A DNA stretch of 61,316 bases, from contig NZ_BLAE01000071.1 of the NCBI RefSeq assembly GCF_009687865.1, positions 1 through 61,316 of the forward strand, written 5' to 3'. Of the stretch, positions 26,080-34,454 are shown piece after piece (positions within the stretch are counted from its first letter, which is position 1; each line of letters starts with the position of its first letter). The notes beneath the pieces are model-generated. The model was not told where the DNA came from and searched no databases. It saw only the letters and a list, made by a program, of their open reading frames with translations. A program made the position numbers and the translations under genes. This DNA comes from Acrocarpospora macrocephala (lineage in GTDB: Bacteria; Actinomycetota; Actinomycetes; Streptosporangiales; Streptosporangiaceae).

Positions 26080-28149
26080 TCAGCCGCGAGGACTCGATTT
26101 CACCTGGGGGGTTCGCTTCAGCCGTTTGCGATCCGGGGATTTGTCACCGCGTTTGGCCGGGGGGTCATCCGGATCTTCTGAGCTTCCGCTGTCGTCGGGG
26201 ACGGAGGTTGGGGTCGGCACGCCCTTGACCTTCTTCAGCTTTGGCTTTGTCGGGAGCTTGGGTTCGGCTTGTGTGGTCAGGCGCAGGCGCCTCAGGTCGC
26301 CCGCCGGTCGTTCGTCCGTCCGGAGGACCTCGTCATCGAGATAGGTCTCGAATGCTTCGGTGTTCTCTGCGGTGGTCGGCCACGGCTCATTTCCTGGGTC
26401 CTCCTCGCTCGACGCGTACTCGGTCGTCTTCTCGCCGGGCCCGCTCTTCGCTCCGGAGTAGACGTTGACCAGGACTCCCGTCGCCTTGGAGTCGCGGAGC
26501 GCTTTCTGCACCACGAGCGGGGCTGATGGCTCGTTGTACGCGAGCCGCAGCAGATCGGGCTCGGTGAGGAAATCCGGTGGGGGCCACGCATAGGCCACCC
26601 GATGGGTGGGCACCTTGCGCTTGAAGACATTCGGCAGGACGTCGGTCAGAATCAGCCAGCACTTGAGGCAGCAGAGCTTTCCGACACCCAGGTCGTAGAC
26701 GCCGGGGCGTGCCCTGGCGACGGACACGGCCCGCATTTCCGCATGGATTTCCCCCTTCCCTTTGGCGGCATAGGGGACGGCGCGGATACGGCCGTGCTGT
26801 TCTTCCAGTGCCCTCAGGAACTCGATGGACTTGCGCAAGCGGACCTCGAAGCGTTGCTTCGCCCGCGTGGTGATTAGCTCCTCCCTGCCCGGGCGGCGTT
26901 TCCTCATGAGGGCCAGAATGTCCTGCACCTGCTTCTCGGCGTCCTGGTCGTTCAACGCCCGTGACGCGCGGAGCAGCATTTCCAGGTCCTGACCCATGTA
27001 GCCGTCCGGGAAGTTGGCGAAGACGCCGATCTCGCGATCCTTGTGCAGCAGCGCGACGCACACCCGATTCCCCTCCAACGTCTGCAGCACGTCGGACAGC
27101 CGATCGAGCGCGCGGGTGTGGCGGAGATTCGGATCCTCGCCCATTTCCTTCAGCCAGACATCGTGCACGGGATGCGCGGCCTGCACGTCCTTCTGCCGGT
27201 TCGTCATGTGGGTTTTCAGCCACTCGTCGGCCGCCGGACGCGTTACCGACTGGTCGTAGCCGACGCCGCTCATGTCGGCCCTTTGCATGCCGGTCTCGTT
27301 GGGCAACAGTGCCGCGTTCTGGAGAGCTATGAGCTTCGTGTCGAAGGCTGCTCGCCGGTCGGGTGTCCCGAGCGCCTTGCGTATCGGCGCGGAATCCACC
27401 GGCGGGATGGGTGGCTTCGTCCAGTAGAGTTCGGCCAGCATTCCGGCGGCGTCGGGTTCCTTCAGATTCAGCGCTATGCCGATGACGCGCCACAGTTCCC
27501 CCTGGCGGTTGGCGTACGGCGCCAGCGCGAAGGGCTGATCCGGGACGACTTCGCGTACCGCGGCGAGCCAGTCTCGCGCCAGCTGCGGGGAGCCGTGGAT
27601 GGGGGGCCGGAGCGCGGTCAGCAGCCGCTTGGTCATTTCCGGTTCCTTGGCGGTGAAGTCCGCGAGGTCGAAGAGATTCCGGAATGGCATGCGCTGCCGG
27701 AGCGCTTCGTCGAGGTCCGCGAGCGGATCGCCGGGTTCGAAGGTGAATTCGGCGTCAGGCGGGATGGTGATCTCGACGTTAGGCTCGGTGGGCATGTCGG
27801 CGTCATGCTGGATGACGATCTCGACCTCAGTCTCGACGGGCATTTCGGTGTCGAGCCGGATGGAAGGCATCGGCTCCTGGGGGAGGTCGAAGAGGTCGTA
27901 GTTGGAGTCCTCGGACGATTCAACGAGTTGCGGCGACGGTGTGATCGTTATGGGACTGGGGCGCTTCTTGGTCTTGGTCAGCGAGAGGGTCGGGGATCGT
28001 GGTGGCGAGTCTCTGGTCAGGTCGATGAGATCGGCGGGCTGCGGCCTGGGTCTCTTGGCACGCGGGGGGCTCTTTTCACGCGGAGGCGGGAAGGTCGGCC
28101 CGCTCTGCCCCAGCCGCCTGCTCTTCGGATTCTGCTCCGGCGTCGACAT
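26080..28149 (-). CDS. Large protein with deaminase-like (HAE...CxxC) domain, OTT_1508-type candidate
   Basis: 689 residues in three parts. Residues 1-135 are Pro/Ser/Lys-rich then acidic, probably disordered. Residues 140-450 are mainly helical and resemble nothing I can name. A zinc-deaminase-like signature follows: H469-A-E471 in KGEIHAEMRAV, then C494-L-K-C497 in GKLCCLKCWL 23 residues later. The spacing and the flanking GVGKLCCLKCWL resemble the OTT_1508-like branch of the nucleic-acid deaminase superfamily; this assignment is from memory. The last about 110 residues are charged and Pro/Ser/Lys-rich with DSGSSEDPDDPPAKRG. No signal peptide, secretion domain or adjacent immunity gene is seen. 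GC at third positions looks lower than in neighbours, suggesting transfer. Confidence 0.75.
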   Translation of the reverse strand: MSTPEQNPKSRRLGQSGPTFPPPREKSPPRAKRPRPQPADLIDLTRDSPPRSPTLSLTKTKKRPSPITITPSPQLVESSEDSNYDLFDLPQEPMPSIRLDTEMPVETEVEIVIQHDADMPTEPNVEITIPPDAEFTFEPGDPLADLDEALRQRMPFRNLFDLADFTAKEPEMTKRLLTALRPPIHGSPQLARDWLAAVREVVPDQPFALAPYANRQGELWRVIGIALNLKEPDAAGMLAELYWTKPPIPPVDSAPIRKALGTPDRRAAFDTKLIALQNAALLPNETGMQRADMSGVGYDQSVTRPAADEWLKTHMTNRQKDVQAAHPVHDVWLKEMGEDPNLRHTRALDRLSDVLQTLEGNRVCVALLHKDREIGVFANFPDGYMGQDLEMLLRASRALNDQDAEKQVQDILALMRKRRPGREELITTRAKQRFEVRLRKSIEFLRALEEQHGRIRAVPYAAKGKGEIHAEMRAVSVARARPGVYDLGVGKLCCLKCWLILTDVLPNVFKRKVPTHRVAYAWPPPDFLTEPDLLRLAYNEPSAPLVVQKALRDSKATGVLVNVYSGAKSGPGEKTTEYASSEEDPGNEPWPTTAENTEAFETYLDDEVLRTDERPAGDLRRLRLTTQAEPKLPTKPKLKKVKGVPTPTSVPDDSGSSEDPDDPPAKRGDKSPDRKRLKRTPQVKSSPRG

Positions 28150-28242
28150 GACGCGCCCCCAGTCTCGTGGTCACCCCATGATCGTCACCCGGCGCACATC
28201 GCGTACCTACTGCAACGGTGATATTTCGCCCACCAACAAAGA

Positions 28243-28779
28243 TCAGCGAGTCCCCCACGAGTAGGTCTGCTTGTGGAGTTTGAGGTAGACGAACGTCTCT
28301 GTGGCCCGAACCGCGGGGATCGCGCGAATTTTGCCAAGAATCTCCAGAAGGTGGCGATCGCCCTCGCAGACCACCTCGACCATGATGTCCACCGAGCCCG
28401 CGGTGAGCACCACGTAGTCGACCTCCTCGATGGAGGACAGCTCGTCGGCGACGGCTTCCAGGTCGCCCTCGCACTTGATGCCGATCATCGCCTGGCGCGG
28501 AAAGCCCAGCGTCAGCGGGTCGGTCACGGCGACGATCTGCATGACGCCCGAGTCGAGCAGCCGCTGCACCCGCTGCCGCACGGCCGCCTCGGACAGCCCG
28601 ACCGCCTTGCCGATCGCCGCGTACGGCTTGCGCCCGTCGGTCTGCAGCTGTTCGACGATCTGTTTGGAGATATCGTCCAGGATGACCGGTCCATTCCTGG
28701 TCGTACGTACCTTTGGAGGTGTGGTCATCCCCGTGACGTCCCCTTCGCGAAAGCCGTACCCGACTCGTGTTTCTGACAT
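28243..28779 (-). CDS. Lrp/AsnC-family regulator of the polyamine/GABA region
   Basis: 178 residues: HTH of Lrp type (DDISKQIVEQLQTDGRKPYA then IGKAVGLSEAAVRQRVQRLL) and a C-terminal RAM/ligand-binding domain (VVLTAGSVDIMVEVVCE...ILGKIRAIPAV). It ends QTYSWGTR, like the Lrp proteins adjacent to aminobutyraldehyde dehydrogenase genes in other actinomycetes. ATG 28779 is chosen; ATG 28728 begins closer to the conserved part and is an alternative. It is divergent from the dehydrogenase, with a dyad and promoter between, so it likely controls polyamine catabolism and itself. Confidence 0.92.
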   Translation of the reverse strand: MSETRVGYGFREGDVTGMTTPPKVRTTRNGPVILDDISKQIVEQLQTDGRKPYAAIGKAVGLSEAAVRQRVQRLLDSGVMQIVAVTDPLTLGFPRQAMIGIKCEGDLEAVADELSSIEEVDYVVLTAGSVDIMVEVVCEGDRHLLEILGKIRAIPAVRATETFVYLKLHKQTYSWGTR

Positions 28780-28826
28780 GTTGCGGTCTTGGAGCGACAT
28801 GTTGTCAGTTCCGCCGCTCATGTCAA
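28773..28826 (-). promoter_or_regulatory. Lrp-gene promoter with repeat-bearing operator candidate
   Basis: On the minus strand TTGACA (28826-28821), 17-bp spacer, then AACATG (28803-28798). Overlapping it, GACATGTTG occurs twice, at 28775-28783 and 28796-28804, 21 bases apart, and CTGACA/TGTCAG form outer inverted ends (28774-28779 and 28803-28808). Direct repeats two turns apart suit an oligomeric Lrp protein. Confidence 0.5.
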
Positions 28827-28929
28827 GCGATTCCGTAGCAGTTTGATATCTTCGCCACGAAATCCCTTGTCGCTGTCTGATATGTCTGTCAGAGTCGCGA
28901 CAACCCAGCCACCTCATAGGAGGTCAACG

Positions 28930-30357
28930 GTGACCACCCGACTGCAGAACTTCATTGACGGGAAGTTCGTCGACGCCCGGAGCGGACGGTTCTCCGATGT
29001 GATCGATCCCAGCACCGGTGAGGTCTACGCTCAGGCGCCCGTCTCGGGCCAGGAGGATGTGGACGCCGCCTTCGCCGCCGCGGCCTCGGCCTTCGACACG
29101 TGGGGTCAGACCACGCCGGGAGAGCGTGCCAACCTGCTTCTGAAGATAGCCGACGCGATCGACGCCCGGGCCGACGAGATCAACGAGGCGGAGTGCCGGA
29201 ACACCGGCAAGCCGGCCGCCCGGATGGCCGAGGACGAGACGCCGGTGGCGGCGGATCATTTCCGGTTCTTCGCGGGCGCGGCGCGCACGCTGGAGGGGCC
29301 GACGGCGGGCGAGTTCCTGGCCGAGCACACCAGCGTGATCCGGCACGAGCCGATCGGCGTGATCGGGCAGGTCACGCCATGGAACTACCCGATGATGATG
29401 GCGGTGTGGAAGATCGCCCCGGCGCTGGCGGCCGGGAACACGGTCGTGCTCAAGCCGTCCGACACCACGCCGGTCTCCACCGTCAAGCTGGCCGAGATCA
29501 TCGGTGACATCCTGCCCGCGGGCGTCTTCAACGTGGTCACCGGCGACCGGGAGACGGGCGCGCTGGTGGTCGGGCATCCGCTGGCGTCGATGGTGGCCAT
29601 CACCGGTTCCGTCGGGGCCGGCATGTCGGTGGCCAAGACCGCGGCCGACGACCTCAAGCGCGTACACCTGGAGCTGGGCGGCAAGGCCCCCGTCGTGGTG
29701 TTCGAGGACATCAAGGACATCAAGGCCGCCGCCGAGGCGATCGCGGGCGCGGGCCTCTACAACGCCGGGCAGGACTGCACGGCGGCCTGCCGGGTGCTGG
29801 TGCACGAGAGCATCCACGACGAGTTCGCCGCCGCGCTCACCGAGGCGGCCGCCGGCACCGTCACCGGGACCGGTGAGGACGCGTTCTACGGCCCGCTCAA
29901 CAACCCCACCCAGCTGGAGCGGGTGGCCGGGTTCCTGAGCCGGGTGCCGGACCACGCCAGCGTGCTGACCGGCGGCCGGCGGGTCGGCGACAAGGGCTAC
30001 TTCTTCGCCCCCACCGTGGTGGACGGGCTCCAGCAGGACGACGAGATGGTGCAGAACGAGGTCTTCGGCCCGGTCATCACCATCCAGACCTTCACCGACG
30101 AGGCCGACGCCCTGGCCAAGGCCAACGGCGTGCGCTACGGCCTGTCCGGCTCGGTCTGGACCTCCGACCACGGCCGGGCGATGCGCATGTCCAAGCGGCT
30201 GGACTTCGGCGTGGTGTGGGTCAACACCCACATCCCGTTCGTCTCCGAGATGCCGCACGGCGGCTTCAAGCACTCGGGCTACGGCAAGGACCTGTCGGTC
30301 TTCGGCTTGCACGACTACACCCGGGTGAAGCATGTGATGCACTACATCGGCGAATAG
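28930..30357 (+). CDS. Gamma-aminobutyraldehyde dehydrogenase
   Basis: 475 residues, aldehyde dehydrogenase superfamily. Catalytic C283 in NAGQDCTAACRV and general base E248 in LELGGKAP; NAD-binding GSVGAGMSVAKT. The start QNFIDGKFVDARSG and the C-terminus MPHGGFKHSGYGKDLSVFGL with DYTRVKHVMH match the gamma-aminobutyraldehyde dehydrogenases of the putrescine pathway, which oxidise 4-aminobutanal to GABA. GTG 28930 follows AGGAGG at 6 bases. It is the first gene of an operon with a polyamine importer, 11 bases upstream of the ATPase gene. Confidence 0.94.
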   Translation: MTTRLQNFIDGKFVDARSGRFSDVIDPSTGEVYAQAPVSGQEDVDAAFAAAASAFDTWGQTTPGERANLLLKIADAIDARADEINEAECRNTGKPAARMAEDETPVAADHFRFFAGAARTLEGPTAGEFLAEHTSVIRHEPIGVIGQVTPWNYPMMMAVWKIAPALAAGNTVVLKPSDTTPVSTVKLAEIIGDILPAGVFNVVTGDRETGALVVGHPLASMVAITGSVGAGMSVAKTAADDLKRVHLELGGKAPVVVFEDIKDIKAAAEAIAGAGLYNAGQDCTAACRVLVHESIHDEFAAALTEAAAGTVTGTGEDAFYGPLNNPTQLERVAGFLSRVPDHASVLTGGRRVGDKGYFFAPTVVDGLQQDDEMVQNEVFGPVITIQTFTDEADALAKANGVRYGLSGSVWTSDHGRAMRMSKRLDFGVVWVNTHIPFVSEMPHGGFKHSGYGKDLSVFGLHDYTRVKHVMHYIGE

Positions 30358-30368
30358 CGAGAGGTGAT

Positions 30369-31460
30369 ATGACCGAGGCAATACCCGCCATCGAGCTTGA
30401 CGGTGTCGTCAAGGAATACCTCTCGCATGGCGAGACCGTACAGGCCGTGAAGGGTGTCAGCCTGGCCATCGGGGAGGGAGAGTTCTTCTCCCTCCTCGGG
30501 CCGTCCGGGTGTGGCAAGACCACCACGATGCGCATGATCGCGGGCTTCGAGGAGCCCACGAAGGGTGTCGTCAAACTCCTCGGGCAGGACGTCACCGACG
30601 TTCCCCCGAACAAGCGGGACATCAACATGGTGTTCCAGTCGTACGCGCTGTTCCCGCACATGAACGTCTGGGAGAACGTCGCGTTCGGCCTGCGGCGGCG
30701 CAAGGTCGCCGAGGCGGAGATCAAGCAGCGGGTGGGCGAGATCCTGGAGATCGTCGACCTGACCGGGCGGGAGAAGCGCCGCCCCCGGGAGATGTCCGGT
30801 GGCCAGCAGCAGCGGGTCGCGCTGGCCCGGGCGCTGGTCAACCGGCCGCGCGCGCTGCTGCTGGACGAGCCGCTCGGCGCGCTGGACCTGAAACTCCGCC
30901 AGCTCATGCAGATCGAGCTCAAGCGCATCCAGCGCGAGGTCGGCATCACGTTCGTCTACGTGACCCACGACCAGAACGAGGCGCTCACCATGAGCGACCG
31001 GATCGCCGTCATGAACGACGGGTTAGTGGAGCAGCTGGCCGGTCCGCGGGAGATCTACGAACGCCCGGCGACCAAGTTCGTGGCCGGATTCATCGGCACC
31101 TCGAACCTGCTCAGCGGCACCGTGGATTCGATCAACGGTTCCGCCGCCGTGGTACGGCTCGGCGCGGAGGACCGCATCCTGGTCGCGGGGCCGTCGGCCG
31201 CAGGGGAAACGGTCGATCTGACCGTTCGGCCGGAGAAGATCACGATCTCTACTGAGCAGCCGGAAGGTGAGCTCAGCGTGGTACGGGGCACCGTGAACGA
31301 GGTCGTATACCTGGGCACTTACAACAGTTACGCGGTCGGCCTGGCCGACGGTGCGGAGATCATGGTTTTCCAGCAGAACGCCAACGACAGCAGTGTCACC
31401 GCCGAACGCGGCGACACGGTCTGGCTGTCCTGGCAGCCGCAGCACTCCTATGCGCTCTAG
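30369..31460 (+). CDS. Polyamine ABC importer ATP-binding protein (PotA-like)
   Basis: 363 residues. Walker A GPSGCGKT at 44-51, signature MSGGQQQRVALARAL, Walker B ALLLDEPLGALD, H-loop VTHDQNEAL, and a C-terminal TOBE domain (LTVRPEKITIS). GFEEPTKGVVKLLGQDVTDV and PNKRDINMVFQSYALFPHM are characteristic of PotA/CysA-type importers. Energises the permeases encoded three and four genes into the operon. ATG 30369 follows GAGAGGTG. Confidence 0.95.
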   Translation: MTEAIPAIELDGVVKEYLSHGETVQAVKGVSLAIGEGEFFSLLGPSGCGKTTTMRMIAGFEEPTKGVVKLLGQDVTDVPPNKRDINMVFQSYALFPHMNVWENVAFGLRRRKVAEAEIKQRVGEILEIVDLTGREKRRPREMSGGQQQRVALARALVNRPRALLLDEPLGALDLKLRQLMQIELKRIQREVGITFVYVTHDQNEALTMSDRIAVMNDGLVEQLAGPREIYERPATKFVAGFIGTSNLLSGTVDSINGSAAVVRLGAEDRILVAGPSAAGETVDLTVRPEKITISTEQPEGELSVVRGTVNEVVYLGTYNSYAVGLADGAEIMVFQQNANDSSVTAERGDTVWLSWQPQHSYAL

Positions 31461-31491
31461 CACGACGCTCTCACCCCTCCCGGAGCCCGAG

Positions 31492-32691
31492 ATGAACAAC
31501 CCCCTCCTGCGTGGTCTGACGCAGTCGCGATACTCCCGCCGGGACGCCATGCGCGTGGCCGGATTCTCCGCCGCCGGGCTGGCGCTGGCCGCCTGTGGCG
31601 TACAAGGCCAGAAGGCCGCGCCGCCCAAGGCGAGCGAAGTGGCCGACTTCTGGTCCACGCAGAAGAAGAACGGCCAGGTCGTCTTCGCCAACTGGCCCGA
31701 GTACATGCCCGAGGACCAGGGCCCGCTGAAGAAGTTCCAGCAGGCCACGGGGATCTCCTACGAATACAAGGAAGTCATCCAGGAGAACGCCGACTTCTTC
31801 GGCAAGTCCGAGCCGCAGCTGCGGGCCGGGCAGCCGCTCGGCTACGACATCATCGTGATGACCAACGGCCTGCAGCTGGCCAAGATGATCACTCTGGGCT
31901 ACCTGGTCGCGCTGGACCACAAGCAGTTGCCCAACTTCGCCGCCAACGCGGGCGCCAAGTACAAGAACCCCTCGTTCGACCCGAACAACCAGTTCACCAT
32001 CCCCTGGCAGGCGGGTGTCACCGGCATCGCGTACAACACCAAGTACGTCAAGGAAGACATCACCAGCATCCAGTCGCTGTTCGACAAGAAGTACGAGGGC
32101 AAGGTCGGCATGATGGCCGACGCCCAGGAGATCGCCAACTTCGCGATGTTCGCGGTCGGCGTGGACCCCGACAAGTCCACCCAGGCCGACTGGGAGAAGG
32201 CCGGCGCCAAGCTCGCCGAGCAGCGCGACAGCGGCGTGGTCCGCAAGTACTACGACCAGTCCTACATCGACGCGGTGGCCAAGGGTGACATCTGGCTGTC
32301 CCAGGCCTGGTCCGGCGACGTGTTCCAGCGCCAGCTGGCCGGGGAGCCGGTCAAGTTCGTGGTGCCCGCCGAGGGCGGCACGATCTGGGTGGACAACATG
32401 GCGATCCCGAAGGGCGCCGCCAACCCGGTGGACGCGCTGATGCTGATGGACTTCATGTACCAGCCGGAGATCGCGGCCGAGCTCACCGAATACATCCAGT
32501 ACGTCACCCCGGTCCCCGGTGTGCAGGCCATCCTCGCGGCCAAGGACGACAAGGACGCCAAGGCGCTGGCCGAGAGCCCGCTGATCTTCCCGACCGACGA
32601 CGACTACGCCAAGCTGCGCAGCTACAAGACGCTGACCGCCGCCGAGGAGACGGTCTTCAACGGCATCTTCCAGTCGATCACGCAGGGCTGA
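31492..32691 (+). CDS. Spermidine/putrescine-type substrate-binding lipoprotein
   Basis: 399 residues. Twin-arginine type signal SRRDAM at 15-20 and lipobox LAAC with lipidated C35, so a Tat-exported lipoprotein is likely. The mature part has the PotD-like pattern FANWPEYMPE near its start, YDIIVMTNGLQLAKMI, IPWQAGVTGIAYN and WSGDVFQRQL, as in periplasmic-binding-protein type II polyamine receptors. ATG 31492 follows GGAGCCCGAG. The gene lies 31 bases after the ATPase gene. Confidence 0.94.
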   Translation: MNNPLLRGLTQSRYSRRDAMRVAGFSAAGLALAACGVQGQKAAPPKASEVADFWSTQKKNGQVVFANWPEYMPEDQGPLKKFQQATGISYEYKEVIQENADFFGKSEPQLRAGQPLGYDIIVMTNGLQLAKMITLGYLVALDHKQLPNFAANAGAKYKNPSFDPNNQFTIPWQAGVTGIAYNTKYVKEDITSIQSLFDKKYEGKVGMMADAQEIANFAMFAVGVDPDKSTQADWEKAGAKLAEQRDSGVVRKYYDQSYIDAVAKGDIWLSQAWSGDVFQRQLAGEPVKFVVPAEGGTIWVDNMAIPKGAANPVDALMLMDFMYQPEIAAELTEYIQYVTPVPGVQAILAAKDDKDAKALAESPLIFPTDDDYAKLRSYKTLTAAEETVFNGIFQSITQG

Positions 32692-32693
32692 GC

Positions 32694-33545
32694 ATGGGAC
32701 GCAGGGCGCCGTACTGGCTGGCGCTGCCGGGCTGGCTCTGGCTGGGCATCTTCCTGGTGGTGCCGATCGCGGCGATGGCCTCGGTCTCGCTCACCACCGG
32801 GAACCTGATCGAGGGTTTCGCCCAGACGCTGAGCGTGTCCAACTACTCCGACGCGATCGCGAAATACAGCACCCAGCTGGTGCGCTCGCTGGTGTACGGC
32901 GGCGTGGCCACGCTGCTGATGCTGCTGCTGGGCTATCCGGTGGCCTACTGGATCGCCTTCAAGGGCGGCAGCCGCAAGTCGATGTACCTGTTCCTGCTGC
33001 TGTTGCCGTTCTTCGTGTCGTTCGTGCTGCGGACCATCTCGTGGGGCTTCCTGCTGGCCGACGACGGCATCCTGTTCGGCACGCTGAAGGGCTGGGGGGT
33101 GCTGCCGACCGACTTCCATGTGCTGGCGACGACGGTGGCGGTGATCGGCGGCCTGGTCTACAACTTCCTGCCGTTCATGATCCTGCCGATCTACGTGGCG
33201 CTGGAGCGGGTGGACCCGAGGGTGATCGAGGCCGCCTACGACCTGTACGCCTCCCGGTTCGACGCGTTCCGCCGGGTGGTGCTGCCGCTGTCGCTGCCGG
33301 GCGTGTTCGCGGGCGTGCTGATGACGTTCGTTCCCGCCACCGCCGACCCGGTCAACGCGGCCGTGCTGGGCGGCACCGGCAACACGATGATCGGCAACAT
33401 CATCCAGACCGAGTACCTGGTGAACAGCAACTATCCGACGGCCTCGGCGCTGTCGTTCACGCTGATGGCGGTGCTGCTGATCGGCATCTTCATCTACGCG
33501 CGGACGCTCGGCACCGACAACGTCCTGGAGGCGGCGGCCCGATGA
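32694..33545 (+). CDS. Polyamine ABC importer permease (PotB-like)
   Basis: 283 residues with six membrane helices beginning PYWLALPGWLWLGIFLVVPIA. The EAA loop that contacts the ATPase is EAAYDLYASRFDAFRRVVLP. Typical PotB/PotH-like sequence includes SFVLRTISWGFLLADDG. It starts two bases after the receptor gene and overlaps the next permease gene by 4 bases (ATGA). Confidence 0.95.
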   Translation: MGRRAPYWLALPGWLWLGIFLVVPIAAMASVSLTTGNLIEGFAQTLSVSNYSDAIAKYSTQLVRSLVYGGVATLLMLLLGYPVAYWIAFKGGSRKSMYLFLLLLPFFVSFVLRTISWGFLLADDGILFGTLKGWGVLPTDFHVLATTVAVIGGLVYNFLPFMILPIYVALERVDPRVIEAAYDLYASRFDAFRRVVLPLSLPGVFAGVLMTFVPATADPVNAAVLGGTGNTMIGNIIQTEYLVNSNYPTASALSFTLMAVLLIGIFIYARTLGTDNVLEAAAR

Positions 33546-34330
33546 GAACGAGATTCGGCGACCGCGTCCTGCACTGGTACACCTGGCTGATCATCCTCTG
33601 GCTGTCGTCACCCATCGCGGTGATGATCGTGTTCGGCTTCAACGACAAGAAGTCCAAGTCGAACACGTCCTGGCAGGGGTTCACGCTCAAGTGGTACCAG
33701 GAGCTGTTCGCGATCGACGGGCTGACCGAGGCGCTGATCAACTCGATCGTCATCGCCGTGGTCAGCACGATCCTGGCGACGACGCTGGGCACGCTGCTGG
33801 GCCTGGCCGTGGGCCGCTACCGGTTTCGCGGCAAGGGCCTGACCAACTTCCTGATCTTCGCGGCCATCTCCACGCCAGAACTGGTGATGGGCGCCTCGTT
33901 GTTGTCGCTGTTCGTGTCGGCGAACGCGCCGCGCGGGCACGTCACGATCATCATCGCGCACACGCTGTTCTCGCTGGCGTTCGTGGTGGTGACTGTGCGG
34001 GCCCGGGTGGTCGTGCTCGATCCCTCCCTCGAGGAGGCGGCGCGCGATCTCGGGGCCGGGACGTGGGAGACGTTCCGGCTGGTCACGCTGCCGTCGATCA
34101 TGCCCGGCGTGGCGGCGGGGGCGATGCTGGCGTTCGCGCTGTCGATCGACGACTACGTGGTGACCAGCTTCGTCAACGGTTCCGAGCTGACCTTCCCCTT
34201 GTGGATCATCGGGTCGGTGAAGGTCGGCATTCCGGCCCAGGTGAACGTGATGGGCACGCTCATCTTCGCGCTGGGCGCGCTGGTCGCCATCGCCAACTCG
34301 GTGTCCTCCAGACGCCGGGCCGCCAGATAA
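33542..34330 (+). CDS. Polyamine ABC importer permease (PotC-like)
   Basis: 262 residues, six membrane helices. EAA loop EEAARDLGAGTWETFRLVTLP; ISTPELVMGASLLSLF and LSIDDYVVTSFVNGSE are PotC/PotI hallmarks. The ATG overlaps the end of the PotB-like gene, so translation is coupled. A terminator-like hairpin follows at 34338. Confidence 0.95.
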   Translation: MRTRFGDRVLHWYTWLIILWLSSPIAVMIVFGFNDKKSKSNTSWQGFTLKWYQELFAIDGLTEALINSIVIAVVSTILATTLGTLLGLAVGRYRFRGKGLTNFLIFAAISTPELVMGASLLSLFVSANAPRGHVTIIIAHTLFSLAFVVVTVRARVVVLDPSLEEAARDLGAGTWETFRLVTLPSIMPGVAAGAMLAFALSIDDYVVTSFVNGSELTFPLWIIGSVKVGIPAQVNVMGTLIFALGALVAIANSVSSRRRAAR

Positions 34331-34337
34331 ATCATCA

Positions 34338-34368
34338 GAAGCCCCCTTCCCCGCCCGGGAGGGGGCTT
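34338..34368 (+). terminator. Terminator after the polyamine importer operon
   Basis: AAGCCCCCTTCCC and GGGAGGGGGCTT form a long GC stem with one bulge and a 5-base loop, followed by TTCGG, starting 8 bases after the last stop codon. Confidence 0.75.
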
Positions 34369-34454
34369 TCGGCTACCGCACGAGAGAGGTGAGACCGGAA
34401 CAAACCCGGGGGGAACCCGTATAAATCACGATTTGTGTAAGGGAAGTGGAATTT

